A stretch of DNA of 64,000 nucleotides from Polyangium jinanense (GCF_028435365.1 NZ_JAGTJJ010000001.1:558001-622000), one strand, 5' to 3'. Positions 38,035 through 48,058 are shown, counted from the first letter of the stretch. The notes: generated from the sequence alone by a model not told the origin. Numbers and translations are program-made.

Positions 38035-41000
38035 ATGCGTCCTCGCCTGATCGCCGCGATCGCTCGCATCGCAACCGCCGCCACGCTCGTGACGGCCCTC
38101 GGCGCCTGCGGCTCGGCCGTCCCCAAGCCGGCCGCCGATCCGATCGAGGCCATGCGCGCCGGCGCGAGCGCCTCGCAAGACGGTGAGGTCCTCGGCCGCT
38201 GGCTGCTCGGCGAGCTGCTCGTCCCCGGTGGCGACGCGGCGCGGGCACGCGAGGCGCGCGGAAAGCTCGACAAGGCTTCCTCGAACAAGGGCCTCTACGC
38301 CTCGCTCGCGCGCGCCGTCGACGACGAGACCCACGGACGCTTCCGCGCGGCCGCCCTCGCGCACCTCGACGCTGTGAACGCCGCCCGCACCACGGATCAC
38401 CCCGACGCGCCGCTCATCGGCTGGTACGCGGCGAGCCACCTCCTCCGCCTGCGCACGAGCGTCCCCGGCATCTGGGATCTCGCCAAGGACACGGTCGTGC
38501 GCACGATCGAGCAACCGGGCCACATCGGCTGGCGCGCGCGCAGCGACCTCGCGGAGTGGTGGAGCGTCGAGGGCCTGCGCAAGGAAGCGGAGGGCAAGGA
38601 CAAGAGCCCGACCGAGATCGCGGCCGAGCGCTTTGGCTGCGCCAAGAAGGCGCGCCTCGCTGGCCCCTTCGGCCACCTCGCCGCGAATGATCACCGCATG
38701 CATTACGAGGCCGAGCGCGCTGGCCCCTGGCCTCGCCTCTTCCCGGCCGATCCGCGCCGCGCCGATCGACCGCGTGTCCTCGCCACCGAGCGGCGCGGCT
38801 GCCAAATCCGCAGCGGCGAGCCTGTCTCGGGCGGCGTCTTTTATGCCGAGACCTTCCTCGAGCTCCCCGCCGAGCGTGAGCTCATCGTCGCCGTGCAGGG
38901 CGCGTTCTCGATCCGCATCGACGACGTCGAGGTCCTCACGCGTGACCCGCGCGACTGGGGCATCTGGCCTCGTTTCGGCGCGCGCGTCCGCCTCTCTGCG
39001 GGCCGCCATCGCATCCTCGCGCGCATCGGCAACGCCGAGACCGGCATCCGCATCCTCACGCCGAACGGCCTGCCCCTCGGCGCCGAGACCTCCGACGATC
39101 CTACGGCGCCGTACGTCCTCGAGCCGCCGCTCGTCCTGCCCGATCCCAACGTCCTCGAACCTTTCCTCCTCGCGCTCGGCGTCCCGGCCGCGCCGCGCAC
39201 CCCGCGCCCTTCGCCGCGCGACACGAACGATCCCATCGCGCGTTACCTCGCCGCGTGGCTCTCGCACATCGAGGGGCAGGACGACCTCGCCTCCGTGCTG
39301 CTCGAACCGCTCGTGAAGGATCCGTCGCGCGCCACGGGCCCCGCGCTCTCCACGCAGGCGCTCTTCATCGAGAAGGACCCGATCTTCCCGCAGAACGACG
39401 CGCGTGATCTCGTGAAGGACGTCCGCGCCCGCGCCGTCGCCAAGGATCCCGACCTCTGGCTCTCGCTCTTCTGGCTCGCGCTCGACGAGGCCGACAAGGT
39501 CGGCGCGCCCGAGGCCGCGACCAAGGTCGCCAAGCTCGCCGATCGTTTCCGCGAAGTCCCGGACATCCTCAAGGGACTCGGCCGCATGTACGCGCAGATC
39601 GGCTGGACCGTCGAGCACGCGCGCACCGTCAAGGACACGGCCACGCGCTTCTCCGAGGACACCGAGGCCCTCTTCGCGCTCCTCCGCCTCCACGACGAGC
39701 GCGGCGACGTCGCCGAGGCCGACAAGATTGCGAAGCGCATCGAGGCCCTCGATCCCGACGCCGAGGTCGCCCTCCAGCGCGCGCTCGAACGACGCGACTG
39801 GGGCGGCGCGATACGCGAGCTCGAGCGCATCGGAAAGACCCGCCGCGATCGTCAGGACATCGCCATCAAGATCGCCGATCTCCTCACCCGCGCCGGCGCG
39901 CAACGCGAGTCGATCGAGGCCCTCGAACGCGCCGTCAAGAACGACCCCGAGGACGCCTCGGCGCGCCTCGCGCTCGCCGACGCGCGCCTCGCCCGTGGCG
40001 ACAAAACGGCCCTCCGCGCCGCGCTCGTCGAGGCGATCCAGACCGGCGCCGATCCTTCCGCGCTCCGCGAGGCGATCGAGCTCGTCGAGGGCACGACCGA
40101 GCTCACGCCGTATCGCATCGAAGGCAAGAAGGTCATCGCGCAGTTCGAGGCCTCGGGCGTCACGATGCCTGGCACCGCGGCACGCGTCCTCGATTACGCC
40201 ACGGTCTGGGTCCACGCCGACGGCTCGGCGCGCATGCTGGAGCACGAGATCATCGGCATCCAGTCGCGTGAGGCCATCGAGGAGCTCGCCGAACAACGCG
40301 TCCCGCGTGGCCTCGTCCTCAAGCTCCGCACCGTCAAGAAAGACGGCCGCGTCCTCGAACCCGAGTTCGTCGACGGCAAGCCCACCGTCACGATGCCGCA
40401 CCTCGAAGTCGGCGATTACATCGAGACCGAGACGCTCTACACGCTGCGCGGCGACGGCCGCGGCGGCCGCAGCTTCGAGGGCCCGCGCTGGTTCTTCCGC
40501 GAAGAAAAGATCCCCTACTTCATCAGCGAGTACGTCGTCGTCTCGCCCAAGAACCGCCCGCTCGACGTCGAGATCGGCGGCAGCGTCCCCAAGCCCACCC
40601 TCAAGGAGAACGGCGCCTTCGTCGAGCGTCGCTTCCGCGTCGATCGCAGCCCCGCGCTCCCCGAGGAGCCCGGCAGCGCGCCGACGCAGGAGTTCCTCCC
40701 GAACGTGCGTGTCGGCTGGGGCATCAACCTCGACGAGCGCATCGAGCGCCTCGTCGACGCCACGAGCGACGAAACCCCGCGCGACCCGCGCCTCAAGCGC
40801 ATCGCCGAGAGCATCGTCACCGGCGCCGCGCCCGACGACGACAAGGACAAACCTGCCCGCCCGACGTCCGTCGACGAGCAGGCGCGCCGCATCTACCGCT
40901 GGGTCCTCGCGAACGTCGAGCAGGGCCGCGAGGACGACGGACGCCGCATCGTCATTGGCAAGAGCGGCAACCGCACCGAAGCGTTCCTCTACCTCTGCCG

Positions 41001-41898
41001 CCTCGCCGGCATCGACGCCTCGCTCGGCATGGTGCGTGATCGCCTCACCCCACCTTCGACGGGACCGCTCAGCGACGCCGAATCCTTCAACGCGCTCGCC
41101 GTCCGCCTCGACACCGAGCGTGGCGTGCGCTGGATGGTCGTGCGCGACAAGTTCGCGCCGTTCGGCTACCTCCCGAGCTCCTTGCGTGGCCAGCCTGCGG
41201 TCGTGCTCGAAGAGGGCGCGCCGCGCGAGACCACGCCGCTCACCGGCTCGCGCGACGGCGTCACCTATGAGGGCACGGTCGAGCTCCGCACCGACGGATC
41301 GGCCACGCTCAAGCTCGAACAGCGCTTCGAGGGCAAGTTCGCCATCATGCTCCGCAGCGCACTCGAGAGCTTGCCCGACGCGCAACGCGACGAGGCCATC
41401 GAGACCAAGCTCATCGGCCAGGCCTTGCCCGGCGCGCGTTTGCGCTCGCTCGACATCAAGAACGCGACCGACCTCGACGCGCCGCTCGTCCTCGTCATGG
41501 ACCTCGAGATGAACGACTTCGCTCGTGTCCGCACCGGCGACATGGTCGTCTCGCCGCCCTTCGCGCTCCGCCTCTCGCCCTTCGCGGCCCTCCCCTCGCG
41601 TGAAACGCCGCTCTACATCTCGGAGCAATCCTCGGTCTTTTCGAACGTTCGCCTGAAGGTCAAACTCCCCGAGGGAGCGCGAGTCACCACACAACTCGCC
41701 GCCGCTTCCACCCAGGACGGAGGCCGCACGGCGACCGTCAGTGACCGCGTGGATCGCGACACGCTCGTCTTCGAACGGGCGATCAACATCCCCGCTGGCC
41801 GGGTGCAGCCTGATGCGTATGGCACCTTCCAGAGCTTCGTCCGCGAAGCGGAGGCGGCGCTGCATCGCGACATCGTGATTTCCGTGGGATCACGTTAG
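38035..41898 (+). CDS. DUF3857/transglutaminase-like lipoprotein with TPR region, predicted inactive
   Basis: 1287 residues. Lipobox LGAC (Cys 25). Residues 40-650 are helical TPR-like repeats interrupted by a beta-rich insert; around 700-880 is a DUF3857 domain (YATVWVHADGSARMLEHEII, PHLEVGDYIETETLY), then a transglutaminase-like core ending GKSGNRTEAFLYLCRLAGI. In active relatives the start of that helix is G-x-C-K-D; here the aligned residue is Ser 977, so the nucleophile appears lost. The C-terminus is beta-rich. It is probably anchored at the outer or inner membrane. Ribosome binding site weak; ATG 38035 is the first that gives a signal peptide. It may follow secA and its partner in one transcript, though a repeat lies between. 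Confidence 0.85.
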   Translation: MRPRLIAAIARIATAATLVTALGACGSAVPKPAADPIEAMRAGASASQDGEVLGRWLLGELLVPGGDAARAREARGKLDKASSNKGLYASLARAVDDETHGRFRAAALAHLDAVNAARTTDHPDAPLIGWYAASHLLRLRTSVPGIWDLAKDTVVRTIEQPGHIGWRARSDLAEWWSVEGLRKEAEGKDKSPTEIAAERFGCAKKARLAGPFGHLAANDHRMHYEAERAGPWPRLFPADPRRADRPRVLATERRGCQIRSGEPVSGGVFYAETFLELPAERELIVAVQGAFSIRIDDVEVLTRDPRDWGIWPRFGARVRLSAGRHRILARIGNAETGIRILTPNGLPLGAETSDDPTAPYVLEPPLVLPDPNVLEPFLLALGVPAAPRTPRPSPRDTNDPIARYLAAWLSHIEGQDDLASVLLEPLVKDPSRATGPALSTQALFIEKDPIFPQNDARDLVKDVRARAVAKDPDLWLSLFWLALDEADKVGAPEAATKVAKLADRFREVPDILKGLGRMYAQIGWTVEHARTVKDTATRFSEDTEALFALLRLHDERGDVAEADKIAKRIEALDPDAEVALQRALERRDWGGAIRELERIGKTRRDRQDIAIKIADLLTRAGAQRESIEALERAVKNDPEDASARLALADARLARGDKTALRAALVEAIQTGADPSALREAIELVEGTTELTPYRIEGKKVIAQFEASGVTMPGTAARVLDYATVWVHADGSARMLEHEIIGIQSREAIEELAEQRVPRGLVLKLRTVKKDGRVLEPEFVDGKPTVTMPHLEVGDYIETETLYTLRGDGRGGRSFEGPRWFFREEKIPYFISEYVVVSPKNRPLDVEIGGSVPKPTLKENGAFVERRFRVDRSPALPEEPGSAPTQEFLPNVRVGWGINLDERIERLVDATSDETPRDPRLKRIAESIVTGAAPDDDKDKPARPTSVDEQARRIYRWVLANVEQGREDDGRRIVIGKSGNRTEAFLYLCRLAGIDASLGMVRDRLTPPSTGPLSDAESFNALAVRLDTERGVRWMVVRDKFAPFGYLPSSLRGQPAVVLEEGAPRETTPLTGSRDGVTYEGTVELRTDGSATLKLEQRFEGKFAIMLRSALESLPDAQRDEAIETKLIGQALPGARLRSLDIKNATDLDAPLVLVMDLEMNDFARVRTGDMVVSPPFALRLSPFAALPSRETPLYISEQSSVFSNVRLKVKLPEGARVTTQLAAASTQDGGRTATVSDRVDRDTLVFERAINIPAGRVQPDAYGTFQSFVREAEAALHRDIVISVGSR

Positions 41899-41942
41899 CG
41901 ATCTCGCGTTACGCCCAATCCTGGTAATATGGACCATGAATC

Positions 41943-42668
41943 ATGGTCACGATCCAGGATAACCGGCGTCCCTCCGTCGACGCACCCAAGGTACGCATCA
42001 ACCGTGCGCTCAAGCTCTGCCCTCTCTTCGAGAAGGTGGCTCGCTCGACGTTCGACAGCGCGCTCGAAGTCGCCGAAATCGACGTCGTTCGTGCGGGGAT
42101 GTCCATCCAGAAGCAGGACGACGACGTCACGTCGCTCGCGCTCCTCGGACACGGGCGTGCGCGGCTCGAACGCAAACTACCGTCTGGACAGACGGTCCCC
42201 CTTGGTTACCGCGGCAGCGGTGATCTCCTCGGCGAGGCCGCGCTTGCGGGCGCCAGGACGTACGCCGAGAGCGCAATCGCCATCGACGAGAGCGAGGTCG
42301 TGCGCTTCCCGGTTGCCGCGATTCAAGCGTGGCTGCGCGACGATCCTGCGCTTGGCCTCGCGCTCCTTGGCCTGCTCATCGACCGCCAGCGTGCGGCTGA
42401 GGATCGCATCGAGTCGCTCCTCTTCCGCAACGTCGAGGGCCGCCTCGTCGAGTTCCTCCTCGGGGCCGTTGATCGCTGGGGCGTACCCGACACACGCGGC
42501 ACGTTGATCTCTGCGCCGATCACCCATCTCGAGATCGCGCAGTCGATCGGCTCCACGCGTGAGACCGTCACCATCACCCTCGGCGCGCTCCGCAAGGACG
42601 GCTTGCTCGCCGTGGCGGGTCGACGGCTCATCGTGGTCGACCGCGACGCGCTCGTGAAGCGTCGCTAG
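41943..42668 (+). CDS. Crp/Fnr-family transcriptional regulator (paralogue)
   Basis: 241 residues. Beta-roll with GYRGSGDLLGEAALAG, dimerisation helix LLIDRQRAAEDRIESLLFRN, and HTH_Crp domain ITHLEIAQSIGSTRETVTIT. It matches the protein at 28423-29148 in length, domain plan and the exact motif GSTRETVT, so the two are close paralogues; recognition helices are nearly identical and DNA targets may overlap. No effector-binding residues can be named. It starts 44 nt after the DUF3857 lipoprotein on the same strand, with no clear ribosome binding site upstream of the ATG. Confidence 0.92.
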   Translation: MVTIQDNRRPSVDAPKVRINRALKLCPLFEKVARSTFDSALEVAEIDVVRAGMSIQKQDDDVTSLALLGHGRARLERKLPSGQTVPLGYRGSGDLLGEAALAGARTYAESAIAIDESEVVRFPVAAIQAWLRDDPALGLALLGLLIDRQRAAEDRIESLLFRNVEGRLVEFLLGAVDRWGVPDTRGTLISAPITHLEIAQSIGSTRETVTITLGALRKDGLLAVAGRRLIVVDRDALVKRR

Positions 42669-42753
42669 CGCACGGGCGAACGACCAGCCAGGCGGCCCCG
42701 CGCGTCCTTTTCGCGTGCTTGGTCGCGCTCGGGCGTGCTATCGCCCGACCGCG

Positions 42754-43131
42754 ATGTCGATCGCCCAGAGTTACCGGATTCGACTCGAAGGGATCCGGTT
42801 CCGCGCGCGCCATGGTGTCTCGCGGGCCGAACGCGGCTTGCCGCAGGACTTCGTCGTCCATGTCGAGGTCTCGTTGCCCGTCTCGAGTCTGCCCCGGACG
42901 GACAGCCTCGCGAAGGTCTTCGACTACGACGGCCTTGCGAACCTCGTCGTCGACGAGGGCACGCGTGCTTCGTACAAGCTGCTCGAAATCCTCGCCGAGC
43001 GGCTCATCACGCGCATCCTCGCCGACACGCCTGCGGTCGCTGTCACCGTGCAGGTCAAGAAGTTCGGCCCGCCCACGTCGGTGTCGGTCGACGCGGTCTC
43101 GGTCGAGCTCTCGGCGAACCGCCCCGCGTAG
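42754..43131 (+). CDS. folB: Dihydroneopterin aldolase FolB
   Basis: 125 residues, the family norm. It cleaves dihydroneopterin to the hydroxymethyl-pterin precursor in folate synthesis. Visible are YRIRLEGIRFRARHGVSRAE, GLPQDFVVHVEVSL, the substrate-binding EILAERLITRIL helix region, and the catalytic Lys in VTVQVKKFGPP. The start ATG at 42754 is preferred to an in-frame TTG-type start further upstream. It is not linked to other folate genes here. Confidence 0.92.
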   Translation: MSIAQSYRIRLEGIRFRARHGVSRAERGLPQDFVVHVEVSLPVSSLPRTDSLAKVFDYDGLANLVVDEGTRASYKLLEILAERLITRILADTPAVAVTVQVKKFGPPTSVSVDAVSVELSANRPA

Positions 43132-43167
43132 CCATCCCGCAGACGAGCGAGCGGCCTATCATGGGCC

Positions 43168-44565
43168 ATGACTCGCCTTTCGCTCCTCGCGGCTCCGCTC
43201 GCACTCCTCGCCCTCGCTTGCTCTAGCGAGGACGTAACCCCCTCCGTCAAACCCACGCCGCGTGCCTGGGACAAACTCGCCACGCCGAGCGACGTCGCGC
43301 TCGGCCCCGTGCGTGGCTTCACGCAGGCGCGTGGCATCATCCACAGCCACTCGCCCTACTCGCACGACGCGTGCGACGGCAAAGGCCTCGACGACAGCGG
43401 CGTACCTCGGACCGACTGCGTCGCGAACCTCCGCCGCGGCATGTGCGACGCCGCCGAGGATTTTGTTTTCCTCACCGACCACGCCGCCCACATGGCGGAC
43501 GCCGACTTCCCCTCGTTGCTCTTCATCCAGCCTGGCGACGAACCCGTCCTCGGCGCGGACGGCGCGCCCATCGGCAACTACGTCGCGTGTGGCGACGGCC
43601 GCCGCGTCCTCGTCACTGCGGGCAACGAGAACACCTTCATGTCCGTGGGCCTCGAACGCCACCTCCCTGGCGACCCGGCCACGCGCCGCGCGACGTACGA
43701 GGGCGAAACCGCGGCCACCGTCGATGTGATGCACGAAGCCGGCGCCCTCGTCTTCATCGCGCACACCGAGTCCCGCACACCCGAGTGGCTTGCTTCGATG
43801 CCGTACGACGGCATCGAGGTCTACAACGTCCACGCGGCGATCGACCCCGACATCCGCCGCGACTTCCTCGGCCTCGAAGCTTATGGCGGGGGAGCCTCCA
43901 TCCTCCCGTTCACCCGCCAGGACGAAGACGGCCCGCAGCCCGACCTCGCTTTCCTCGGCTTCTTCGAAGAACTGCCCATCTACGGACAGCGCTGGGACGC
44001 CTTGCTTGCCACGCGCCACGTCACGGGCATCGCGGGCACCGACGTCCACGAAAACAGCTTCCCGGGCATGCTCCGCGACGGCGAGCGTGGCGACAGCTAC
44101 CGCCGCCTCATGCGGTGGTTCTCGAACATCGCGCTCGTCGACGGCCCGATCACCCCGGCTTCCGTCAAGACTGCCCTCGCCGCTGGCCGGAGCTACGTCG
44201 CGTTCGAGATCCTCGGCACGCCGTCCGGCTTTGATTTTCATGCCGAGACAAACGGTTCTTTCGTTGAAATGGGTGGGGAGACCACCGCCGGCGCCACAAT
44301 CGTGGCCCACGCTCCCAAGGTTCATAACCTCGATCCCGCCGTCGACGCACCGACGATCTCCATGCGCCTGCTCCGCATCGACGCGTCCGGCACCACGATC
44401 GCGGCCGAGGGCGACACGATCCGCCTCGAGAATGCGCCGCCCGGCGCGTATCGCGTCGAGGTCCGCATCCTCCCGACCCACCTTCGCCCGCACGTCGGCG
44501 ACACCGGCGAGTCGTACATCCGCGAGCGCTTGTGGCTCCTTGCGAATCCGATCCGCATTTCCTGA
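43168..44565 (+). CDS. PHP-domain metallohydrolase-like lipoprotein
   Basis: 465 residues with lipobox LALAC (Cys 18). The mature protein is PHP-like: the first metal site in IIHSHSPYSHDA, the second in FVFLTDHAAHMAD, a central His in VFIAHTESRTPEW and the final GIAGTDVHENSF. All metal-binding His/Asp positions appear present, so phosphoesterase activity at the cell surface or periplasm is plausible. The C-terminal 120 residues form a beta-rich domain. It starts 36 nt after folB. The substrate is unknown. Confidence 0.85.
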   Translation: MTRLSLLAAPLALLALACSSEDVTPSVKPTPRAWDKLATPSDVALGPVRGFTQARGIIHSHSPYSHDACDGKGLDDSGVPRTDCVANLRRGMCDAAEDFVFLTDHAAHMADADFPSLLFIQPGDEPVLGADGAPIGNYVACGDGRRVLVTAGNENTFMSVGLERHLPGDPATRRATYEGETAATVDVMHEAGALVFIAHTESRTPEWLASMPYDGIEVYNVHAAIDPDIRRDFLGLEAYGGGASILPFTRQDEDGPQPDLAFLGFFEELPIYGQRWDALLATRHVTGIAGTDVHENSFPGMLRDGERGDSYRRLMRWFSNIALVDGPITPASVKTALAAGRSYVAFEILGTPSGFDFHAETNGSFVEMGGETTAGATIVAHAPKVHNLDPAVDAPTISMRLLRIDASGTTIAAEGDTIRLENAPPGAYRVEVRILPTHLRPHVGDTGESYIRERLWLLANPIRIS

Positions 44566-44648
44566 AGCCAAAGCGAGGTCGTCTGCCCGAAAAAGCCGAT
44601 GGATCGCGGCGGAGACATCGGGAAAAACGATGGTATGCTGCGGCTACA

Positions 44649-45548
44649 GTGGAGTGGCTCAACTATCATCACCTGCTTTATTTCTGGGTCGTCGCGCGAG
44701 AAGGGAGCATCGCGCGGGCAAGCCAGGAGCTGCGGCTCGCCCAGCCCACCATCAGCGGACAGATTCGCGCCCTCGAGGAGGCGCTCGGGGAAAAGCTCTT
44801 CGTTCGCAGCGGCCGGCACCTCGTCCTCACCGAGGTCGGGCGCGTCGTTTACCGTTATGCCGACGACATCTTCTCGCTCGGCCGCGAGCTACTCGACACG
44901 GTCAAAGGCCGACCGACCGGCAGGCCGCTCCGGTTCGTGGTGGGCATCGCGGACGCCCTGCCCAAGCTCATCGCGCACCGCCTGCTCGAACCGGCCCTCG
45001 ACCTCGAAGAGCCCGTGCGTATGGTTTGTCGCGAGGACAAGGCCGAGCGGCTGATCGCGGAGCTCGCCCTCCACAACCTCGACATGGTGATCACCGACGC
45101 CCCGCTCGGCTCCGGCATGAAGATCAAGGCCTACAGCCATTTGCTCGGCGAATGCGGGATCAGCTTCTTCGCCGCGCCCTCGATCGCGCTCGACACGCGC
45201 AGGCCGTTCCCGGGCTTCCTCGACGGCGCGCCGTTCCTCCTGCCTGCCGAGGGCACCACGCTCCGGCGCTCGCTCGAGCAATGGTTCGAATCCGAACGAG
45301 TTCGTCCGCGCATCGTGGGCGAGTTCGACGACAGCGCGCTGCTCAAGGTCTTCGGCCAGGCCGGCGCGGGCGTGCTTGTCGCGCCTTCGGTGATCGAAAA
45401 AGAGATCCAGAACCAATACGACCTTCGTGTCGTCGGCCACACGGAAGCCGTGAAGGAACGCTTTTACGCGATCACCGGCGAACGAAAAATCAAAAACCCG
45501 GCCACGAACGCGGTCGCCAGCGCTGCGCGCAAGAACATCTTCGGCTGA
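44649..45548 (+). CDS. nhaR: NhaR-like LysR-family regulator
   Basis: 299 residues. It begins VEWLNYHHLLYFWVVAREGS, the characteristic NhaR opening, with the HTH (ASQELRLAQPTISGQIRALE) at residues 25-45, followed by a LysR effector domain. NhaR activates Na+/H+ antiporter genes in response to sodium; no antiporter gene is in the window, so the target here is unknown. The start is the GTG at 44649, directly before the family N-terminus. A longer open frame upstream overlaps the PHP gene and is rejected. It is convergent with cobA-hemD (9-nt gap). Confidence 0.88.
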   Translation: MEWLNYHHLLYFWVVAREGSIARASQELRLAQPTISGQIRALEEALGEKLFVRSGRHLVLTEVGRVVYRYADDIFSLGRELLDTVKGRPTGRPLRFVVGIADALPKLIAHRLLEPALDLEEPVRMVCREDKAERLIAELALHNLDMVITDAPLGSGMKIKAYSHLLGECGISFFAAPSIALDTRRPFPGFLDGAPFLLPAEGTTLRRSLEQWFESERVRPRIVGEFDDSALLKVFGQAGAGVLVAPSVIEKEIQNQYDLRVVGHTEAVKERFYAITGERKIKNPATNAVASAARKNIFG

Positions 45549-45557
45549 GCCCGCCCC

Positions 45558-47168
45558 TCATTTCCGCGCGAAATACCTCTCCACCGCCTCCACGAGCCCC
45601 TCCATCGTGCTCGTCTCCGCCGTCACGGCGACCTCGATTCCCCGTGCCCGCGCGCTCTCCGTCGTGATCTCGCCAATGCTCGCCACCGTCACGCCCGCGA
45701 GCAGCTCGCCCGCCCGCGCGCCGAGCGCCGCCACGAGCCCTTCCACCGTGCTCGTCGCCGAAAGCAGCACCACATCGATCGATTTCTCCTCGAACCGCTG
45801 CACGAGCTCCGCCGTCCGCTCGGGCCCGGCTTTGCGCGTCTCGTACACCGGCACGACCCGCACCTCGCAGCCCGCCGCCCGCAGCATCTCGGGCAGCGCC
45901 TCCCGCGCCACGAGCGCGCGCGGGATCACCACCCGCACAATCTGATTGTACGACAAACGTTTCCGGATTTCCTCGTCCGCCAGGATCGCGGCCGAAAGTC
46001 CCTCCCCGCGAAAATCCTTGGCTACGATGTCCGCGCGAATTCCCCGGGAAAGCAGCGCCGCCGACGTCCCCGTCCCGATCGCCGCCACCTTCGCGCGGCC
46101 AAAGGCCCGTGCGTCGAGGCCCTTCTCCGCGAGCGCCGCAAACAGCCGCTCCACGCCATTCTCGCTGGTGAACGCGACCACGTCCCAGGCGCCGAGCTCC
46201 GAAACGAGCGCCGAAACCACCGAAGGATCGGGCGGCGGACCGATCTCGATCGCCGGCCACACGTAGGGCTCGGCCCCTCGCTCTCGCAGCCGCTTCGCCA
46301 CCGATTGCGCTTGACCCCGCGGCCGGAGCAAAGCCACGCGTTTCCCGAACAGCGGCCGCGTATCGAACCAGCGCAGCGCCTCCCGCCGCGCGGCCACCGC
46401 TCCCACGAGCAAGATCCCCGGGCTCCCGAGCCCCGCCGCGCGCGCCTTCGCCGCGATCTCCGCGACCGTCCCCGTCACGACCCGCTGCTCGGCCCGCGTC
46501 CCCCACTGGATCACCGCCGCCGGCGTCTCCGGGGTGCGTTTCGAAGGCCCGAGAAGCCCCGCCACGACCTCCTCCAGGTTGTGCATCCCCATCAGCACGC
46601 AAATCGTGCCTTTCACGCTGGCGAGCTCCGACCAGTCGTATCCCGCGCCCGATCGCATCGTCCCGCTCACGAAAATCACGCTCGACGCGAGATCCCGGTG
46701 CGTCAGGGAAAACCCTGCGTACGCCGTCGCTCCGAGCGGCGAGCACACGCCGGGCACCACCTCGAACGGCACGCCTGCGCGCGCGAGCGCCTCCGCCTCC
46801 TCCGAGCCTCGGCCGAACAGGTACGGATCGCCGCCTTTCAGCCGCACCACGCTCTTGCCGGAGCGCCCGAGCCGCACGAGCTCCGCCTCGATCGCCTCCT
46901 GTTTGGCCTGCTTCGAGGCGCGATCCGAGCCTCGTTTGCCCACGGGCATCACGACCGCGTCGGGCCGCACGCGCAAAAGCAAGGCCGGATGAATGAGCTC
47001 ATCGTGCAGCACGACCTCCGCGCTCGATAGAAGCTCGGCCCCACGTTCGGTCAAAAGTCCAGGATCTCCGGGGCCTCCGCCCACGAGGTACACCGTCCCG
47101 GGCGCGGCGGCACGTGCCGCGGATCGCGTAAAATCCCCGCCTTCTTCGCCTTCTGACCGATTTTTCAT
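45558..47168 (-). CDS. cobA-hemD: Fused uroporphyrinogen-III methyltransferase/uroporphyrinogen-III synthase
   Basis: 536 residues. The N-terminal half is the SAM-dependent methyltransferase: VYLVGGGPGDPGLLTERGAE, VVRLKGGDPYLFGRG, VVPGVCSPLGATAYAG and SSVIFVSGTMRSG are its hallmarks. The C-terminal half, from about residue 285, is the HemD fold with two Rossmann-like lobes (VAFTSENGVERLF, VVLLSATSTVEGLV). Together they make uroporphyrinogen III and its dimethylated product precorrin-2, at the branch to haem, sirohaem and cobalamin. Such fusions are known. ATG 47168 is chosen; the longer in-frame start at 47219 adds Cys/Arg-rich residues unlike the family. No other tetrapyrrole gene is nearby. 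Confidence 0.94.
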   Translation of the reverse strand: MKNRSEGEEGGDFTRSAARAAAPGTVYLVGGGPGDPGLLTERGAELLSSAEVVLHDELIHPALLLRVRPDAVVMPVGKRGSDRASKQAKQEAIEAELVRLGRSGKSVVRLKGGDPYLFGRGSEEAEALARAGVPFEVVPGVCSPLGATAYAGFSLTHRDLASSVIFVSGTMRSGAGYDWSELASVKGTICVLMGMHNLEEVVAGLLGPSKRTPETPAAVIQWGTRAEQRVVTGTVAEIAAKARAAGLGSPGILLVGAVAARREALRWFDTRPLFGKRVALLRPRGQAQSVAKRLRERGAEPYVWPAIEIGPPPDPSVVSALVSELGAWDVVAFTSENGVERLFAALAEKGLDARAFGRAKVAAIGTGTSAALLSRGIRADIVAKDFRGEGLSAAILADEEIRKRLSYNQIVRVVIPRALVAREALPEMLRAAGCEVRVVPVYETRKAGPERTAELVQRFEEKSIDVVLLSATSTVEGLVAALGARAGELLAGVTVASIGEITTESARARGIEVAVTAETSTMEGLVEAVERYFARK

Positions 47169-47281
47169 GATCCCCGCGCGACCTTTCCTCTTAACTCGAT
47201 TGCCACATCCTTGACACAATGCGCAATTCGCCTAGATTCCGCCCATCACATCCCTTCCTCGTTGGGGATCTCTGCTGCTGT

Positions 47282-48055
47282 ATGCGATCCATCAAGCTGC
47301 TCACCGAGCCCAGCGCGGGCGTCGTCGACCGATGGTACGTGTCCGATGGGGCGACGGCGGTCGGTCCTGTCGGCATCGAGCTCATCGCGCGGGGCCTCGA
47401 GGCGGGAAAGGTGCCGCTGGAGAGCTACGTTCGTCACGAGGCGTGGAAGGTGTGGCGACCTCTCTCGGAGCTCGCGGTGATCTCGGTCGACTCCGCGGCG
47501 CCCACGCCGCCCTACCATCCTCGCCCCGCGGAGACCATCCCGGGTAGCCTCGGCGACGACATCACACAGCCGGGTCGGCCCGTCTTTCCGGACGAGGTGA
47601 TGCCGCAGGACGTCCTCGCGGGCGCCGCGGACCTCGACGACGCGTTGCTGCTCCTGTTCAACGCGGCCGTCGTGCGCACGGGCGCCGATGCGGGGCTCGT
47701 GCACGTGGTGCGTCCCGGCGGAGCGGTTGTCCTGTACGCACACGGCCCCTTCGCGCGCGACATGATCGGCGAGCGCACGAGCCTTGTGGATCCGGCGCTC
47801 GCTGCGGCGGCGGAGGGCAACACGGTCGTCGCCGAGCCCTCGCCGGGCCCCGCGGGCCAGGCGGTCCGGGATCGGCTCTTGAACCTCGGCATCTCGTGCG
47901 ACGCGGCGTGGATGGTCCCCGTGCTCACGGGTGGCCGCCTTGCTGCGTCCATCGAGCTCGGCCGCAAGGCGCCGCGCATCCGGGCGAGTGAGCTCGCGGT
48001 CGTCGAAGCTCTCGTCGACGCCCTTTCGTGCCGCGCCGATCACGACGGCTGGTGA
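47282..48055 (+). CDS. Protein with N-terminal GYF-like and C-terminal GAF-like region
   Basis: 257 residues. Residues 15-75 show a GYF_2-type pattern (DRWYVSDGATAVGPVGIELI, then VRHEAWKVWRPLSEL), often found in bacterial signalling proteins. From about residue 110 the sequence suggests a GAF-like sensor fold (DDALLLLFNAAVVRTGADAG, AAWMVPVLTGGRLAASIELG). No catalytic or DNA-binding domain is evident, so it may be a sensory partner protein. The start ATG at 47282 is not backed by a clear ribosome binding site. A terminator hairpin follows at once, then tRNA-Cys on the other strand. Confidence 0.68.
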   Translation: MRSIKLLTEPSAGVVDRWYVSDGATAVGPVGIELIARGLEAGKVPLESYVRHEAWKVWRPLSELAVISVDSAAPTPPYHPRPAETIPGSLGDDITQPGRPVFPDEVMPQDVLAGAADLDDALLLLFNAAVVRTGADAGLVHVVRPGGAVVLYAHGPFARDMIGERTSLVDPALAAAAEGNTVVAEPSPGPAGQAVRDRLLNLGISCDAAWMVPVLTGGRLAASIELGRKAPRIRASELAVVEALVDALSCRADHDGW

Positions 48056-48058
48056 TCA

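Noticed and set aside
37912..41865. A 1317-codon antisense open frame over the DUF3857 lipoprotein
   Set aside because: Mirror of the codon bias of the real gene; translation rich in Arg, Ala, Glu and Asp and without domains.
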